Positions 45,271-57,529 of a DNA stretch of 64,000 nt are shown here, piece after piece. Origin of the DNA: Zygnema cylindricum (Eukaryota; Streptophyta; Zygnematophyceae; Zygnematales; Zygnemataceae). The DNA lies in NCBI GenBank assembly GCA_037447655.1, contig JBBHKE010000892.1, positions 1-64,000 on the forward strand, written 5' to 3'. The position numbers and the translations under genes are program-made. The notes under the pieces are model-generated. The model was given only the letters and a program-made list of their open reading frames with translations, was not told the origin of the DNA and did no database searches. Positions within the stretch are counted from its first letter, which is position 1; every line of letters begins with the position of its first letter.

Positions 45271-47405
45271 TTAAGTTATGACTAATTTATGTGACGGTGA
45301 CGGAGACAACTCGACATATTTGTAAAAGAGAGCTTTCAAATGTTCCACGTATCGAGAGTGGAAATCCTCCACACTCTCTCCCTCTCTCGGGAAAACCGGG
45401 TCTCCCACAACACAAAACAGTTCCCTGCGAAAGGTTTAAAAACGGAAAATCGTTCACGAAAAACTAAAAAACGGAACCGGAAAAGTAGAAAAGTTGTACA
45501 CACTTTTTTAGACAGGTAGGTAGTAAAAAAAAGGGTAGGTAGGTATAAAGGTAGGTAGTAAAAAAAGGTACGTAAGTATAAAGGTAGACAAAGGTAGGTA
45601 GGTAGGTAGTACACTATTAATCAATATTAGAGTTGGTGAATAATTAGTGTTAACACTTTACTAAAAATCAACCACACTAAATTAAGTTTTGCAACATGGC
45701 TCGATTCCGGCCACTTTACTTAAAAAGTGTTATTGAAGTATTATTAAGACTAATTCATGATTTTGGGTAAAAAACTACTCTCAGGAATTGAAGTGATTAA
45801 CTCTAATACGACTTTACTTTAAAGTACAGTTTCTACATATTGATGCTGATAAACAAATCATGGTCACAACCCAAAATAATATTCCCCATTTGAGCCCATT
45901 GATAATCGGTTAATGGATATATCAGGTCTCACTGACCACCGGTATATAACACTGTTGTTTCCCTAGTTTTTGAACAAAGTTATGGAAATATAAAATTATC
46001 CCTACTTAAATTCGTCAAAGAAAATGGGAAGTCAAAGAAAATGGAAATCGTTTTTCTAAAGTGAGAAGGTTTTTAGTTAAGTTTTTTTTCGAAATGAGAT
46101 GTTTTTACATGAAACATTTCAGTTTTCAAAAACTTTTATAAAGCGAGACTCTTTTTACTAAAAAAGTTTGAAGTAGAAGAGTCCTTTTGAAGCGAGATAC
46201 TTTTCGGCATATTTTTTTCAAGTAGATTTTTTTTTCTAAAGTGCGAGACGGGATGGGCAACTGCCAAATTCCACAATAAGCTCGCTTTTCAGTTTTTTTC
46301 TTTTTTTTTTCCAAAGTGCGAGGGATGGGCAACTTTTTTTCTTTTTTCTTAGAAAAAAAAATCCTTAAAAATATAAATTTTGAGAAACTTTTTTAGTGAG
46401 TGTTTTCACCTCGAAACAGGATGGGCAACTGCCAAATTTTCCACAAAAAAGAACTCCCACATTTACCCGGACACTGCTTTTCATTATTTCATTTTTTTTT
46501 TGAAGATGAAGAGTTTTTTTAAACAGGCTTTCTAACCTCCAAATGAGAAGAAAAGTTGTTTTAAAAACGTTTTTCTATCCTTCGAAATGAGAAGAAAAGT
46601 TGTTTTCAAAAAGTTTTTCTAACCTTCGAAATGGGATGGGCAGCTGAAAAATTCCTCGCATAAAAGGAACTCCCACGTTGATGTGACGGTTGACTCCCTC
46701 CCAAAATTTAAGAAGCCACTTGGGATCGTGACGGAAAAGCTGTCGAAAAACCACAAAAAAAAAAAAAAAAAGGAAAAACAAAAAGGTCATTAAGGAAAAG
46801 ATCGTGACGGAAAGGCCGTCCAAAAACCGCAAAAAAACACAAAAAACCAAAGAAGGAAGTAAAACAAATCACTCCTTTAGGGCTTTAACCGGATATTAAG
46901 GGTTTTGAAGGGTTTTTCAAGGTTTTTAAGGAAAGATCGTAACAGAAAAACTACTCCAAAACCACGAAAAGGACAACAAAAGGAAAGGAAAAGACATTCA
47001 GCGATTTAAGGTTTTAAGGTTATTTAGGGTTGTTTGGGAATGTTTCAGAAAACATGAAAACAGATTTCCCCTTTTTGGGAAAAAAAAAAAAGTTGACTTA
47101 CTTTATTTTCGTTGAAGCAATAAATTGGTATAATGCCCGCCTTTTCCTCCATAGCGATTTTAATAAAACCTTTTCTGTACCGAATCATAAAAATCTCCCA
47201 AAAAAACTATCTCAAAAAACTCTATAACTCTCTCTATTTCTCTCTCCCTCTCCCTCTCTTCCCCCCCCTCCCCCTTGCCCTCCCCCACTCCCTCCCTCCC
47301 TCCCTCCCTGGAAAGGTTTCATTATTGGATTTGAAAAACAGTACCGATTTTTGAAATCTTGACCTAAAACAAAAAGTGTTTCAAGAACTCGATAAATAAA
47401 AAAGA

Positions 47406-47438
<33 letters not shown>

Positions 47439-50400
47439 CTTTTTTGTATTCAGGTGATAACTGAAAAACGGTAAAGAATTGTTTAAAAAAAATGTCATCT
47501 TTAGACATATCTTAATTCTCCCCTTCTCTCCCTCTCTCCCTTCCTCCCTATATACCCTAAAAAACTAAGAGGAAGAAAGAGAAAAGGAATGGGAGAGGGA
47601 AGGGGAAGTGAGAGGGAGAGGGGGACAAACTATAAAACGAAAAAAAAACTAATAAAAAACTGATAAAAAACTGATAAAAAAACGGGAAAAGACGGCAAAA
47701 AATGACAATCAAATGATTTTCTCCAAAAGTTCTCAAATTCTCTCAAATTTTCTTAAATATTCTCAGATTATTGTTAAGAAATGTCTCAAATTCTCTTAAA
47801 TTCTCACAATTTCTCCATCTCTCTCTAATTTTTACAAACACTTTCATATTCCCTCGTAATAATTCCCCAAATTATTTTAAATTCTTTCAAATTATTCTAA
47901 AATCTCCAAAATATTCTAAAATCATCTCATGTTCTCTTCGATTTTCTTAAATTCTCTCAAATTTTCACAAATTCTCACAAATTCTCTCTTGAAATTCCTC
48001 AAGTTTTCTCAAACTTTCTCAAAATTCTCTCGAAATTTCTGAAAATACTCTCAAAATTTCTCAAAATTCCCGAAATTCTCTCAGAATTTCTCAAATTCTC
48101 TCAAAATGTCTTAAAATTATCACAAAATTTCTCAAAACTTCTAAAAATTCTCCTAAAATTTCTCAAAATTCTCTTAAAATTTCTCAAAATTATCTCAAAA
48201 TTCTCCTGAGACATCCTTCATATTCTCCAAATCCTCCCAAAATTTCTCACCTCTCAAATTATCTCACCTTTTGAGAAGGTACAACGTATCCACATTATCT
48301 TCGGTACCCACACAAACCTCCTTTACGCCTCCCACCACAATTGCCACCTGTCCAAAAGTAATTTACACCAAAACGTCATCATAGAAGAGAAATAACAAAC
48401 AACATATAACATACATAACATAACACAATAGATACAACATTATAGAACAACACAATAGATACAACATTATAGATATAACATAATAGACACAAAGCTACAT
48501 GTATAACATAATGTAATAGATACAATCTGATAGATCCAACATAATAGAGAGACAATAGAAGAACCCATACACAAATTGTCCTTTGGTTCATTTCGAGTTG
48601 AGATTATACAAACTCTCTCTCTCAACTTTTGTTCAATTTGGTCATCTTCTTTCAGTCAAACAGCATGCATTTTATCGCAGAAAAGAAAAAAAACACCAAA
48701 TACCACTTCTCAACTGGTGACAACTCTCAAAGAACCGTCCTTCACTTCTCTAAAAGATGAGGTTTGCCAGAAACTTCACACTAATTCAAAAAATGTAAAA
48801 CAAGAAGAAAAGAAAATTGGAATGTTAAAGCAAAAAGTTGACTTTGAATCTCATACACGCGTCGTAAACGACGAATAACAAAAAACAAAAAAATGACAAC
48901 GATTAAAACAAAATCACAAACAAAATGGAATGTCATAAAGAGCATTTAACTTTTGAGTCTCATACATGATTGTCTTGTTGTAAAACGACGAATAACAAAC
49001 AACATTGTAACGAAAACGGACAAAAACGAAAACAAAACGAATAAAATGAATAACAAAAAAATGGAATAGAATAAAAAGTATTGACTTTGAATCTCATACA
49101 TGATTGCCTTGCCGTAAACGACGAATAATATTTGTTCGACTCGCCGGCATGGCTCCAATCATATAAAGAAGATTTCTCAAAAGAGGAACAGAAAAAAATC
49201 CTGCGGCTGCCGCTGCAAATAAGTCTCCTGCAAAATTGTAGGGGAGGGAGAGAAAGGGAGGGAGAGAGAGAGGGTAAAGATGAGTTCTCAAAAGAGGAAC
49301 AGAAAAGAATCCTGCAGCTGCAGCTGCAAATAAGTGTCCTGCGAAATTGTATGCGAGAGAGAGAGGGAGAGAGAGGGAGGGAGAGGGAGAGGGAGAAGGA
49401 GAGGGAGAGAAAAGGGACGGGGAGAGGGGCGAGGGCGAGGGCGAGGGAGGGGGAGAGGGAGAGGGAGGCGGAGAGGGAGAGGAGAGGGCGAGGGCGAGGG
49501 AGAGGTAGAGGGAGAGGGATAGAGAGAGGGAAAGGGAGAGAGAGAGGGAGAGGGAAAGGGAGAGGACGAGGGAGTGGGAGTGGGAGTGGGAGAGGGAGAG
49601 GGAGAAAGAAAGGAAGAAGGAGAAGGAGAGAGAGAAATAAGTCTCCACTTTAGTTCCCCACCAATCCAGGAGATACAAGATCGATTCAAGACAAAATTCA
49701 ATCAAGAATAAGCCTTTCTATACGGAATTCTCTAAAAAATGAAACTTTCAGTTTCGTTTGAAATCAAGAACGGGCTTTTCAATACAGAATTTAGTCAAAA
49801 AATAGATTTTTAGTGCAAAGGTCATTCAAAAGTCTCGCAAGAATAACATTTATCAATGTGTTAAAAAATGAAAAATGAGATATTAAACTCAGAATTCACC
49901 CAAAAATGGAATTTTCTACTGTGAATCAACTCAAAAGTGTCATTTTTTCAATACATAAATCGCTAAAGCATGAGTTTTTCATTTCAAAATTCACCCAAAA
50001 ATAGGATTTTCAACAGTGAAACTTCTCAAAAGTGTCATCTTCAACACGTAATTGAGTCTTTCATTGCAAAATTCACCCAAAATTGACTTTTTCACCGAGA
50101 CTTCACAAGAGAACAAGATGTTCAGTATAGAATTCACTTAAAAATGAGCTTTTCCAATTCATAATTAGCTTAAGAATGACTTTTCCAATACAAAATTCAA
50201 GAATGATTTTGATTTTCAATACATAATTCATTAAGGAATGAGGTTTTCTGCGCAGAATTTATTCAAGAATGAGTTTATAAAATACAGAACTCATTTACTG
50301 TTTACAAGTTCTTCAAAACCTAATCCACTTACGCATAAAAATTCAAAGCAGAACTCCCTCAACAATGAGTTTCAATACAGTAAGAGACTCTAAAAAAGAC

Positions 50401-53400
50401 ATACACGGCAATAAATACCCTCGACGTCTCTCCAAAAACACCAGTATTAAAAACACCGTTATTAGAAACACCGGTATTAAAAACACCAGTATTAAAAACA
50501 CCAGTATTAAAAACAGAATTAAAAACACCAGTACAAAAACACCAGTATTACCTTTAGGAAGAAAGGGATAACGCCAAATGTTGTCTAGTTGAATCATCAT
50601 AGTATTCGAATAAAACATACGGCCGTGAGGATGAAAAGCAAAAATATAAGAATGTTGAGGGATAGGATTTGTCGGAGCGATAAAGGTCGCCTTTGGGACA
50701 TAACGAGCCAAGGATGCGTAGAGAAACTGTAAAAATAAAAATATAGTGAAAGATTTCTTTGTTTTAGAACTTGCAGCTTTTGTCCATGAGAAATGAAGCT
50801 TAATATGATTTCAACATAAATTCCTCAGATTTGTAAGAGAATGTTATTCAGAAGCTAAGAACTATTTCATGATTTTGAAGATGAAGGTGGTGAATCTGAA
50901 GCTACACCGTGAATCGTTGTTAGCTTAAAGAAATTAACAACATGGATTTGATATCAGTATTATTAATCCTAATTCAATTCCAAATAACGTGGCTGATTCT
51001 GGACCGTTTGAAGAATTTGCGTCAAAAAAAAAACAAAATCCGTGTCATTGATAATATTTTAAGTTCGAGTCGTAATATTTAAGAGCACCGATATAGTCAT
51101 TGACGCTATAACATTACACGTTTAGTATGGAACAAACTTAATTTGAAGAAAATAGCATACACTAGTATTTAATCGCATTATGACGTAACTATACACTTAA
51201 TCGCAAAAGCTAGAATATTGATAGCAAGACTTTAATGACCTTACAAACAAATGATTAAGTAAGGAAACTAAGAAAAATAGTAGTACAACTTGTTATGCAT
51301 GCATTACTGTTCAGCCATAATATTCAAATTGTAAGAGGACGTTTTGTGAATCCCATGTTACACTCAATTTTATTGTTTTTTTAGGGTTTTAGTTGGAACC
51401 CAGAAAACTGAAACACCTAGTTTACGTGCTTCTAGACCGATTCAAATTGGTCAGTCAAACAGGCTCCTTACTGTTATTCAGTACGACGGTTAGGCTAGGC
51501 TGATTGTTTGGAATGGATGATGAAAAGTTTGGTTTTTTGCTTCACTCGTAGTTTATAGACATTTAGAGACTTGCAGGAAGGAAGAAGGAATGAAGAGAGG
51601 AAGGAAGAAGGAATGAAGAGAGGAAGGAAGAGGAAGGAAGAGAAAGGAGGAGGAAGGAAGAGAAAGGAGGAGGAAGGAAGAGAAAGGAAGAGGAAGGAAA
51701 GAAGGAAGAAGGAAGGAAAGAAGAAAGAGAGAAGAAAGAAGGAAGGAGGAGAGGAGAACGAAGGAAGAGGAAGGAAGGAAGAGGAAGGAAGGAGAGGAAG
51801 GACGGAAGAGGAAGGAAAGAAGGAAATAAGGAAGGAGGGAAGGAAGGAAGGAAGGAAGGAAGGAAGGAAGGAAGGAAGAAAGAATGAAGGACAAGAGAGG
51901 AAGGAAAGAAGAAAAAGGAAAAAAAAGGATTTGAGAGGAAGGGAAGGAAGAGAGAGGAAGAGGAGGCAGGAAGAGGAGGGAAGGCGGCACATGTCCATGG
52001 ACATGTTATAGAGAATGTGTAGTTGAGAATTGACCTTATCCACAAAAAATCTTTAAAAAACGAGCAATTGAGACTTAATATTACAAACAACCTTTGTCTA
52101 AAAAATGGGCCGTGGAGACTTGACCCTGTCAGCATGCATTTTCTACAAGATGTTTAGTGGATAGTTGACCTTATCCAAAAACATTTTCTAAAAAAGTGCT
52201 GTTGAGACTTTCTAAAAAATATCTAGCTGATACTTGACCTTTGTCCACAAACACTCAATGTGAAGTCGGGACTCCAAAAAATGGGAAGTTGAGACTTCAC
52301 CTTGTCCACAAATATTCTCTAGAAAATGTGTAGTTGAGACACTTTGAACAATGAGACACTCTCAACAGCAGTCGAGACTCTGTAAAAGTTGAGATACGCT
52401 AAAAAATGTGTAGTTGAGAGTTGACCTGTAAGCGCCGACGGAAGGACCGATTGTAGTATGGGGGCAGAGCGAGCAGGATAGCAGAAAAAGTAAACACCGC
52501 CGCTAAAGCCCACCAGCCATATTGCCTGCAAAACTCCCATATAAATAAATAAATAAATTAATTAAAAATATGCATATATATATGTATACATATATAAATA
52601 AAATAAAATAAAATAAAATACAGCATGTGACAAAATGCTGGTCAGAATAGCCAAGGTCTCAGAATAATGTCTGTGATAAAACAATTGGAAACGCTACATG
52701 TGGTTACCCCATACTATACGCGTATTATACGCACAATGTACTATGATGTCACAAGAAAACAACCTCCTTAACATTTTGTCCAGATCATTAACATACAGCT
52801 TTTGTGTTTCCCATGATGATTTCACTAAAAAGGAAAGATATGGAAGGTTATGCCAAAATGGCCTCCATAATAGTTCAACAATGAGCTTTGACTACCTTGT
52901 TTGACAAAAAAAAGATGGTTATCCAAGATGTTTATTAGACATTACCGGTCTTTTGAAAAAACTGCAATTAGATTAGCCCAACTAAATGATCACAAGCACC
53001 AGAGTCCCCAAGTCAATAAACTACAACTTCATTCCCAATTTAAATTCATTCCTGTACATATGACCTACTAAAAGAAGTATGAATAACCTAATGCATATAA
53101 AAAACAAAAAGAAAACAGAGATGTCTACAAGAAAGAGAAATAAATAAGTACAAAGAGGAGTTTATTATAACAAAACTGCCATACTCTACTCCAAATACCA
53201 CAAACAAACAAGATTGTAATACTTATCGCATAATTTGCACAATTTTGTCACCCAAATTCTACATTGTTTTTGGCTCAAATACAGCTTTCCTTTTCTACGG
53301 AGATCACATATTTCTAGGTTTGCGAATTTTAGGGTTTTTTAGATTTCTTTTTCAAGATATCAAATCTCTAACGTGTTTATGGTTCTTTGCTTTAGTTAGA

Positions 53401-53980
53401 GCTTGCTAAAAGAATTTTGATAACAAGGTCTAAAGAATGAAGATTGTGATATAAATATAAAATAAAATCCTAAATTTCAAGTTCAACAACTCATATGCTC
53501 AATTTCAAAATTACAACTTTGAACACAATAATGATTGAAAATTTCTTACTTATAACAAGTTAAGTTTTTCAAATTAACGACATACATCCAGTGAGAATGC
53601 AACATTTGACAAAATTCCTTCCTAAATATCATTAAATATCACTGTTATTTTTTAAATTTCAAAAAAATTTCAATGTTGAAAGCGGACAAAGATAGCGATA
53701 CAGATAAGACGCACCGACGATAAAGAAAATTAAAACAAAAAAGGGGACAGAAAAAGACGTACTGATAAGCCCAAGATAAAAAAATCACATTTGAAATTAA
53801 AGGAAAAGGAGTAAAAGGAAGCATGTGATATAATATAACAATTGTAACATCCCATACTGTAGTACTATTTGGAGGAGCGAAATAACGAAATTTTGGTGTA
53901 TTTTTAGTAGAAGAGGTTTTAACTTTTTCTATTAAGGCAGCATCTTGTGTTTGTTCACTTTCTGAAGTATCCTTAGCCAT
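45271..53980 (-). CDS. DGAT2: DGAT2-type acyltransferase, 8 exons
   Basis: Diacylglycerol O-acyltransferase 2 family, ER membrane, last step of triacylglycerol synthesis. Exons 53980-53763, 52525-52426, 50726-50552, 49227-49100, 48347-48268, 47174-47102, 46739-46624 and 45424-45271. All donors are GT and all acceptors AG; the phases fit and give 347 residues. Exon 2 YGWWALAAVFTFSAILLALP is a membrane segment. Exon 3 has the catalytic HPHG (138-141) in YIFAFHPHGRM. Exon 4: GFFSVPLLRNLLYMIGAMPA, then SRTN. Exon 5: VAIVVGGVKE and TLYLLK. Exon 6: RKGFIKIAMEEKAGIIPIY. Exon 7: GVPFMRGIFQLPIPFR. Exon 8: VVGDPVFP and EDFHSRYVEHLKALFYK. The start ATG 53980 (AATGGC context) is preferred to 53992. The exact acceptor substrate cannot be told. 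Introns are packed with different minisatellites and partial exon copies. Confidence 0.9.
45609..45828. mobile_element. Inverted-repeat element in DGAT2 intron 7
   Basis: Ends GTACACTATTAATCAATATT and, inverted, CTGTACTTTAAAG...CGTATTAGAGTTAATCAC, sharing TATTAGAGTT. The interior resembles 37578-37775. Confidence 0.5.
46241..46623 (-). repeat. Partial copies of DGAT2 exon 7 3' end
   Basis: On the minus strand the exon 7 end (CAGCTGCCCATCCCATTTCG then the donor) is followed by two further donor-region copies about 45 bases apart (near 46575 and 46529). Three decayed copies of the exon end follow at 46396-46460 (NVGVLFCGKFGQLPILF-like), 46313-46334 and 46241-46283 (AYCGIWQLPIPSR-like). Confidence 0.8.
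46725..46970 (-). repeat. Copies of DGAT2 exon 7 acceptor junction
   Basis: The plus-strand word ATCGTGACGGAAAAGCTGTC (46725-46744, exon start plus intron end) recurs as ATCGTGACGGAAAGGCCGTC (46801-46820) and ATCGTAACAGAAAAACTAC (46936-46954), each followed by an A-rich run. Confidence 0.85.
47217..47310. repeat. Pyrimidine array in DGAT2 intron 5
   Basis: CTCTCTCCCTC passing into CCCTCCCTCC. A (CA)n(TA)n stretch follows at 47407-47440. Confidence 0.9.
47720..48260. repeat. TTCTCAAA minisatellite in DGAT2 intron 5
   Basis: Several dozen degenerate copies of a 9-11 base unit (TTCTCAAAAT, TTCTCTCAAA) fill 540 bases. Confidence 0.85.
48846..49127 (-). repeat. Copies of DGAT2 exon 4 donor junction
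   Basis: The end of exon 4 with its donor (minus strand ATTCGTCGTTTACGGCAAGG, then CAATCATGTATGAG, 49090-49127) is repeated at 48955-48998 and, less completely, at 48846-48881, all inside intron 4. Confidence 0.85.
49235..49640. repeat. GGGAGA array and partial copy of exon 4 in DGAT2 intron 3
   Basis: Purine array over about 400 bases. Between 49282 and 49346 it encloses a second copy of the exon 4 acceptor and first 55 bases (minus strand, reading GHLFAAAAAGFFSVPLLR), which runs into the array and lacks a donor. Confidence 0.85.
49690..50380. repeat. Imperfect 30-60-bp repeats in DGAT2 intron 3
   Basis: Recurring words TTTTCAATACAGAATTC, CACCCAAAAAT and AAGAATGAG at irregular intervals through about 690 bases. 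Confidence 0.65.
50437..50551. repeat. CACCAGTATTAAAAA array abutting the DGAT2 exon 3 donor
   Basis: About seven units of 15 bases. The last one (ACCAGTATTACC) contains the exon 3 donor (minus strand GGTAATACTGGT). Confidence 0.85.
50902..51045. mobile_element. Small element with CTACACCGTGAATCG end in DGAT2 intron 2
   Basis: Starts CTACACCGTGAATCGTTGTTAG in the same terminal theme as 62475 and 54566, with internal ATTAATCCTAATTCAATTCC and AACGTGGCTGATT, the latter also at 41312. The right end is not clear. Confidence 0.45.
51575..51975. repeat. GGAA-type array in DGAT2 intron 2
   Basis: About 400 bases of (GGAA)n with GAAG/AGGA variants. Long frames on both strands are low-complexity and not genes. 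Confidence 0.95.
52000..52425. repeat. About 45-bp repeats grown from the DGAT2 exon 2 donor
   Basis: Units of the type GTAGTTGAGACTTGACCTTG plus TCCACAAACATTTTCTA recur roughly nine times. The last, at 52410-52430, contains the exon 2 donor junction. Confidence 0.75.
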
Positions 53981-54565
53981 TGAAAAAGTCAAAGGGAAAA
54001 AAAAAAGGACTTAGGTAATAATTTCGATCTCAAAGGGAGAGCTTTTCCACAGGAAAGACTTAGGTTAAAATTTAGGTCTCAGAAGGAGAGCCTTTTGATA
54101 CGAAAAAGTTCGCTTTTATCTACGTACCATAAATTTTAAATTTTTAATGCACAAAAACGGTTGGAAGCTCTATGTATTATTCATTTATTCTCCACTATAG
54201 TACGCGTACTATTTGTGAAAAATTCTTTTATAATATGCGTATAGTAAAGTATTGTACAGTATAGTACTGTAATGTACACGTAAATAAAACGTAAGTACAA
54301 AACGTACGTTTTTGTAGTAGACGGACACAAAACGGACCAAAAGAGACCAGCAGTTTACTGTCCAGCTGTCTGTTGTGAATCACTTTATCGGCGCTCAAGT
54401 CAGCGGTCGGAATCACCGTCGGATTAACTCATAAAAGTGTCAGAGACGGCCGATCATCACGGAGCAAAAATACGAAAATGTCAGTTGGCGCGTGTCTGAG
54501 AACTCGGAGACGGTGGCATATTAGGGTAGGTACAATACAGTGCTGTGCAGTACAGTAATGTAACG

Positions 54566-54760
54566 TACAGGGTGAATCGCTATTAGTGTTAATAACACTA
54601 TTCGCGCCCCTAAGTTTTGACCCTTGAACTTAAAATAGAATTAATATGTATTAACGTAAGTTTTAGGTACGGTTTAAGTAGCATCAATAATATTATTTTG
54701 GGAAAATTTAAATAGTATGGTGTAAAAAATGTGTCACACCGTACCATAAATGTACATAAT
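54566..54760. mobile_element. Small inverted-repeat element, weakly defined
   Basis: Left end GTACAGGGTGAATCGCTATT then AGTGTTAATAACAC; right end near GTGTCACACCGTACC. The internal CCCTTGAACTTAAAATAGAA matches the element at 62475 in order. Confidence 0.5.
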
Positions 54761-54772
54761 TTCGTACTACAG

Positions 54773-55003
54773 TACAGTACACCGCCAATCGTTATTAGCG
54801 TGTAAGTTTTTTTAGCGTATACGAATAATTAGCATGGTTTACGCTAATTGGGAATTTGAAAATTTTCGAAGAAATTGTCTATTCTAATTAGGAATTAGGG
54901 TTTTTTTAAAACAGTGTGGATAATTATATTTGAGAATAAAAAATAAAAAAAGCGGGACGGAATTAGCGTACACAACGCTAATAACGATTGGCGGTGTACT
55001 GTA
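54773..55003. mobile_element. 231-bp inverted-repeat element (MITE-like)
   Basis: Perfect 29-base inverted ends: TACAGTACACCGCCAATCG continuing TTATTAGCGT at 54773-54801, and the exact complement at 54975-55003. The best preserved member of the ACACCG-end set. No clear target duplication. Confidence 0.88.
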
Positions 55004-55544
55004 GCGAACAAAAAAAGTGTTAAAAAAACGTGTAGACACTTCAAAGTGCACTCCAAGTTGGACGACACTGTTCGCACGTGCTCAAACGTCGACCATGTGA
55101 ACACAGGGTCAGTTTAGATTTGAGAAAGTACAGTGTATAAAATTAACTGTATCCATGTCCCCTTAACTTTTGTGTTAATACAGTATAGATTGACGCTGTT
55201 TTGAGGTCTGTTGACGCTGTTTGCCTGTTTTAATGTAGTTTGACTCTATTTTAAGGTCGTCCTGTAAAATTACAGTAAAAAGTTACGATATTTTAGTAGA
55301 ATGAATTTATTAACGTAAACCCTACACTACAGTTCAGTACTGTAGTATGTGAACAGCTTTGGTAAAAGATAAAAAAATGAAAAAAACCCTAAACCGACAG
55401 CAGTTAGCATAGACTTTTTAACGCGATTCAAAAAACAGTTACGTTTAGCATTCGACGTGAAATGCGGAGGGCACTCAAAAAGCCCAAGCGTTATCGGCTC
55501 TTTTACAGCCACTCAATGCTTTTTTATTGGAATTTTTATTATTT

Positions 55545-55655
55545 AGGGCTTTTTACTTTTAAGGGCTTTCTAATTTTTAGGGCTTTTTATTTTTTAGGGC
55601 TTTTTATTTTTTAGGGCTTTTTAATTTTTAGGGCTTTTTATTTTTTAGGGCTGGC
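55545..55655. repeat. AGGGCTTTTTATTTTTT minisatellite
   Basis: Six imperfect units of about 18 bases. Confidence 0.85.
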
Positions 55656-55796
55656 TGTTCATTTTATAATTCTACCTATAAACAAGAAGGAGCTTGAAGG
55701 ACATGGAGGTCATCATTTTGGAGACTCATTCTTCACAGGCATAAAAAGGGAAGAAACGAATGAAGTCAGTTAAAAAAAAAAAAAAAACTTTTATAT

Positions 55797-57010
55797 CCTT
55801 CTCCCTCTCACTATCCCTTTCATTTTCTCTCTCCTCTTCCTCTCTCTTACTTTTTCGTCTATTTCCTCTCTTTCCATATCCCTCCCCCTTTCCCTTTCCT
55901 CTCCCTTTCCCTATCTTATACCTTCCCTTTTCCCTTTCCCTCTCCCTCTCCCTCTCCCTTCCCTCTCAATATTTCATCCATCTCCCACTCCATCTCCCTC
56001 TCATTCTGCCTCCCTCAGTCTACCTCTCCCTCTCCCTCTCATTCTGTCTCTCAACCTCACTCTCCCTCTCTCACTAAGTCTGCCTCTCCTTCATCTTCTC
56101 CCTCTCCCTCTTCCTCTCAATATGGCTATCACTTCCCTTTTCCTCTCCATCTCAATTTGTCTCTCCCTCCGCCACTCTCTCTCACTCTACCTCTCCCTCT
56201 CTCTGCTTCTCACTCTCCCTCTCAGTCTGAATCTCGCTCTCTCTCAATTTGTCTCCCTCAGTCTACCTCTCTTTCTCCACCTAAATCTGTCTCCCCTACT
56301 CCCACTTCCGCCCACTTTCCCTCTCCTTCTAAATCTGTCCCTCCCTCTCCCACTCCCTTTCTCTCCCCCGCTCCCTCTCCCTCTTAATCTGACTCTCTTT
56401 TTTAGTTCACTTTTCCCTCTCCCTCTCCCTCTCCTTCTCAATCTACCTCTCCTTCTCCCTCTCAATTTGTGTGTCCCTCTCTCACTCCTCCCTCTTATCC
56501 TACTTCTACCTCTCTCTCTATCTCGCTCTTTTCCTCTCTCCATCTCCCTCACTTTCCCTCTCCCCTTCTCGGTCTCAATCTGTGTCCCCATCTCCAACAC
56601 CGTCTTCCTTCTAGTTTACCTATCCCTCTTCTTCTTAATCTGTCTCTCCATCTCCCACTCCCTTTCCCTCCCCCTCTCCCTTTCCTCACAATTTGTCTCT
56701 CCCTCTCCCACTCCCTCTCCCTTTTATTTTGTCTCTCCTTCTGTCGACCTCTCTACCTCCCTCTCCCTCTCAAGCTCTCTCCCTCTCTCCTTCTCCTTTT
56801 CAATCTATCTCTCCCTCTCCCACTCCCGCTTCCTCGCAATCTGTCTTTACCTCTCAGTCTACATCTCCCTCTCTTCCCAATATGGCTCTCCCTCTCCTTT
56901 TCCATATCCCTCTCAATCTGTCTCTCTTGCCCTTTCCCTCTCTCTCTTTGCCTCTCCATTAAACGATATACTGCATGCCTTTTCCCTCTTTCTCTTTGCC
57001 TCTCCCTTGA
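55797..57010. repeat. 1.2-kb CTCTCC microsatellite array
   Basis: Degenerate (CTCTCC)n/(CCCTCT)n. It contains a 303-codon plus-strand frame and shorter minus-strand frames that are only Leu/Ser/Pro or Arg/Glu/Gly runs. Confidence 0.95.
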
Positions 57011-57029
57011 AAGATATACCACATAGGTG

Positions 57030-57497
57030 GTAAGCAGCGGAAGCACAAAATAGTACACACAATTGGCCACAAAAGATATATTATAACAAAATGGCCGAAG
57101 CCTTTTTACAAGGCTTTTTCCCTCTCTTACACTCTTCCCACTTCCTACAGTAAATAAAAAATTGAAGTACTATTCTGCAGCTGCACAAGCTACCTTAAAT
57201 AGCTGCCTATAAGACGTGCCGTGCACGACAGATAAAGCAAAGGTGGCGCCTTTCGGAGGAAGGCACATGGAAGAAGAAAGCACGCAGAAAAGTCGCAGAC
57301 GCGCTTTTCTCCTTCAAGAAGGGAAGAGAAAAAATAGAATGTTTCGTGCGCCGTATACCACGAAACTTCGAACGAATACTTTCGTGCGCCGTACGCGCAC
57401 GAAACGCCAAAGGTACGACTCCATTAAGTGACATCGACGCGAACCAAAATATCGCGCGCGTCCAATACTTAGACGATTCTCCAAATTGAATCGTAAC
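57030..57497 (-). mobile_element. Probable 3' LTR of the 57.5-60.0 kb Copia
   Basis: On the minus strand the purine tract AATTAAGAGGGGGAT (58 bases after the likely RNase H end) is followed by TGTTACGATTCAATTTGG at 57497. The far end is uncertain; 57030 is a guess. Holds GC-rich CGTGCGCCG words. Confidence 0.5.
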
Positions 57498-57529
57498 AAT
57501 CCCCCTCTTAATTGGAGAATTGCAGATGA

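Larger units (their letters stand above)
53981..55800. other. Region upstream of DGAT2, no gene seen
   Basis: AT-rich; contains two inverted-repeat elements (54566-54760 and 54773-55003), several GTACAGTA words and an 18-base minisatellite (55545-55655). Should hold the DGAT2 promoter. Confidence 0.55.

Noticed and set aside
49094-49705. 203-codon minus-strand frame
   Set aside because: Most is the purine array translated; only its last 43 codons (49227-49100) are real, as DGAT2 exon 4.
51495-52135. Frames of 145-190 codons on both strands
   Set aside because: Produced by the GGAA array in a DGAT2 intron.
48405-52440. CRISPR-like arrays of regularly spaced repeats
   Set aside because: Units are degenerate tandem minisatellites without unique spacers, in plant introns.
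56122-57033. Long plus-strand frame of 303 codons and overlapping frames on both strands
   Set aside because: Entirely within the CTCTCC array; the product is a Leu/Ser/Pro run with no domain. Repeats of length 6 leave frames open by composition.
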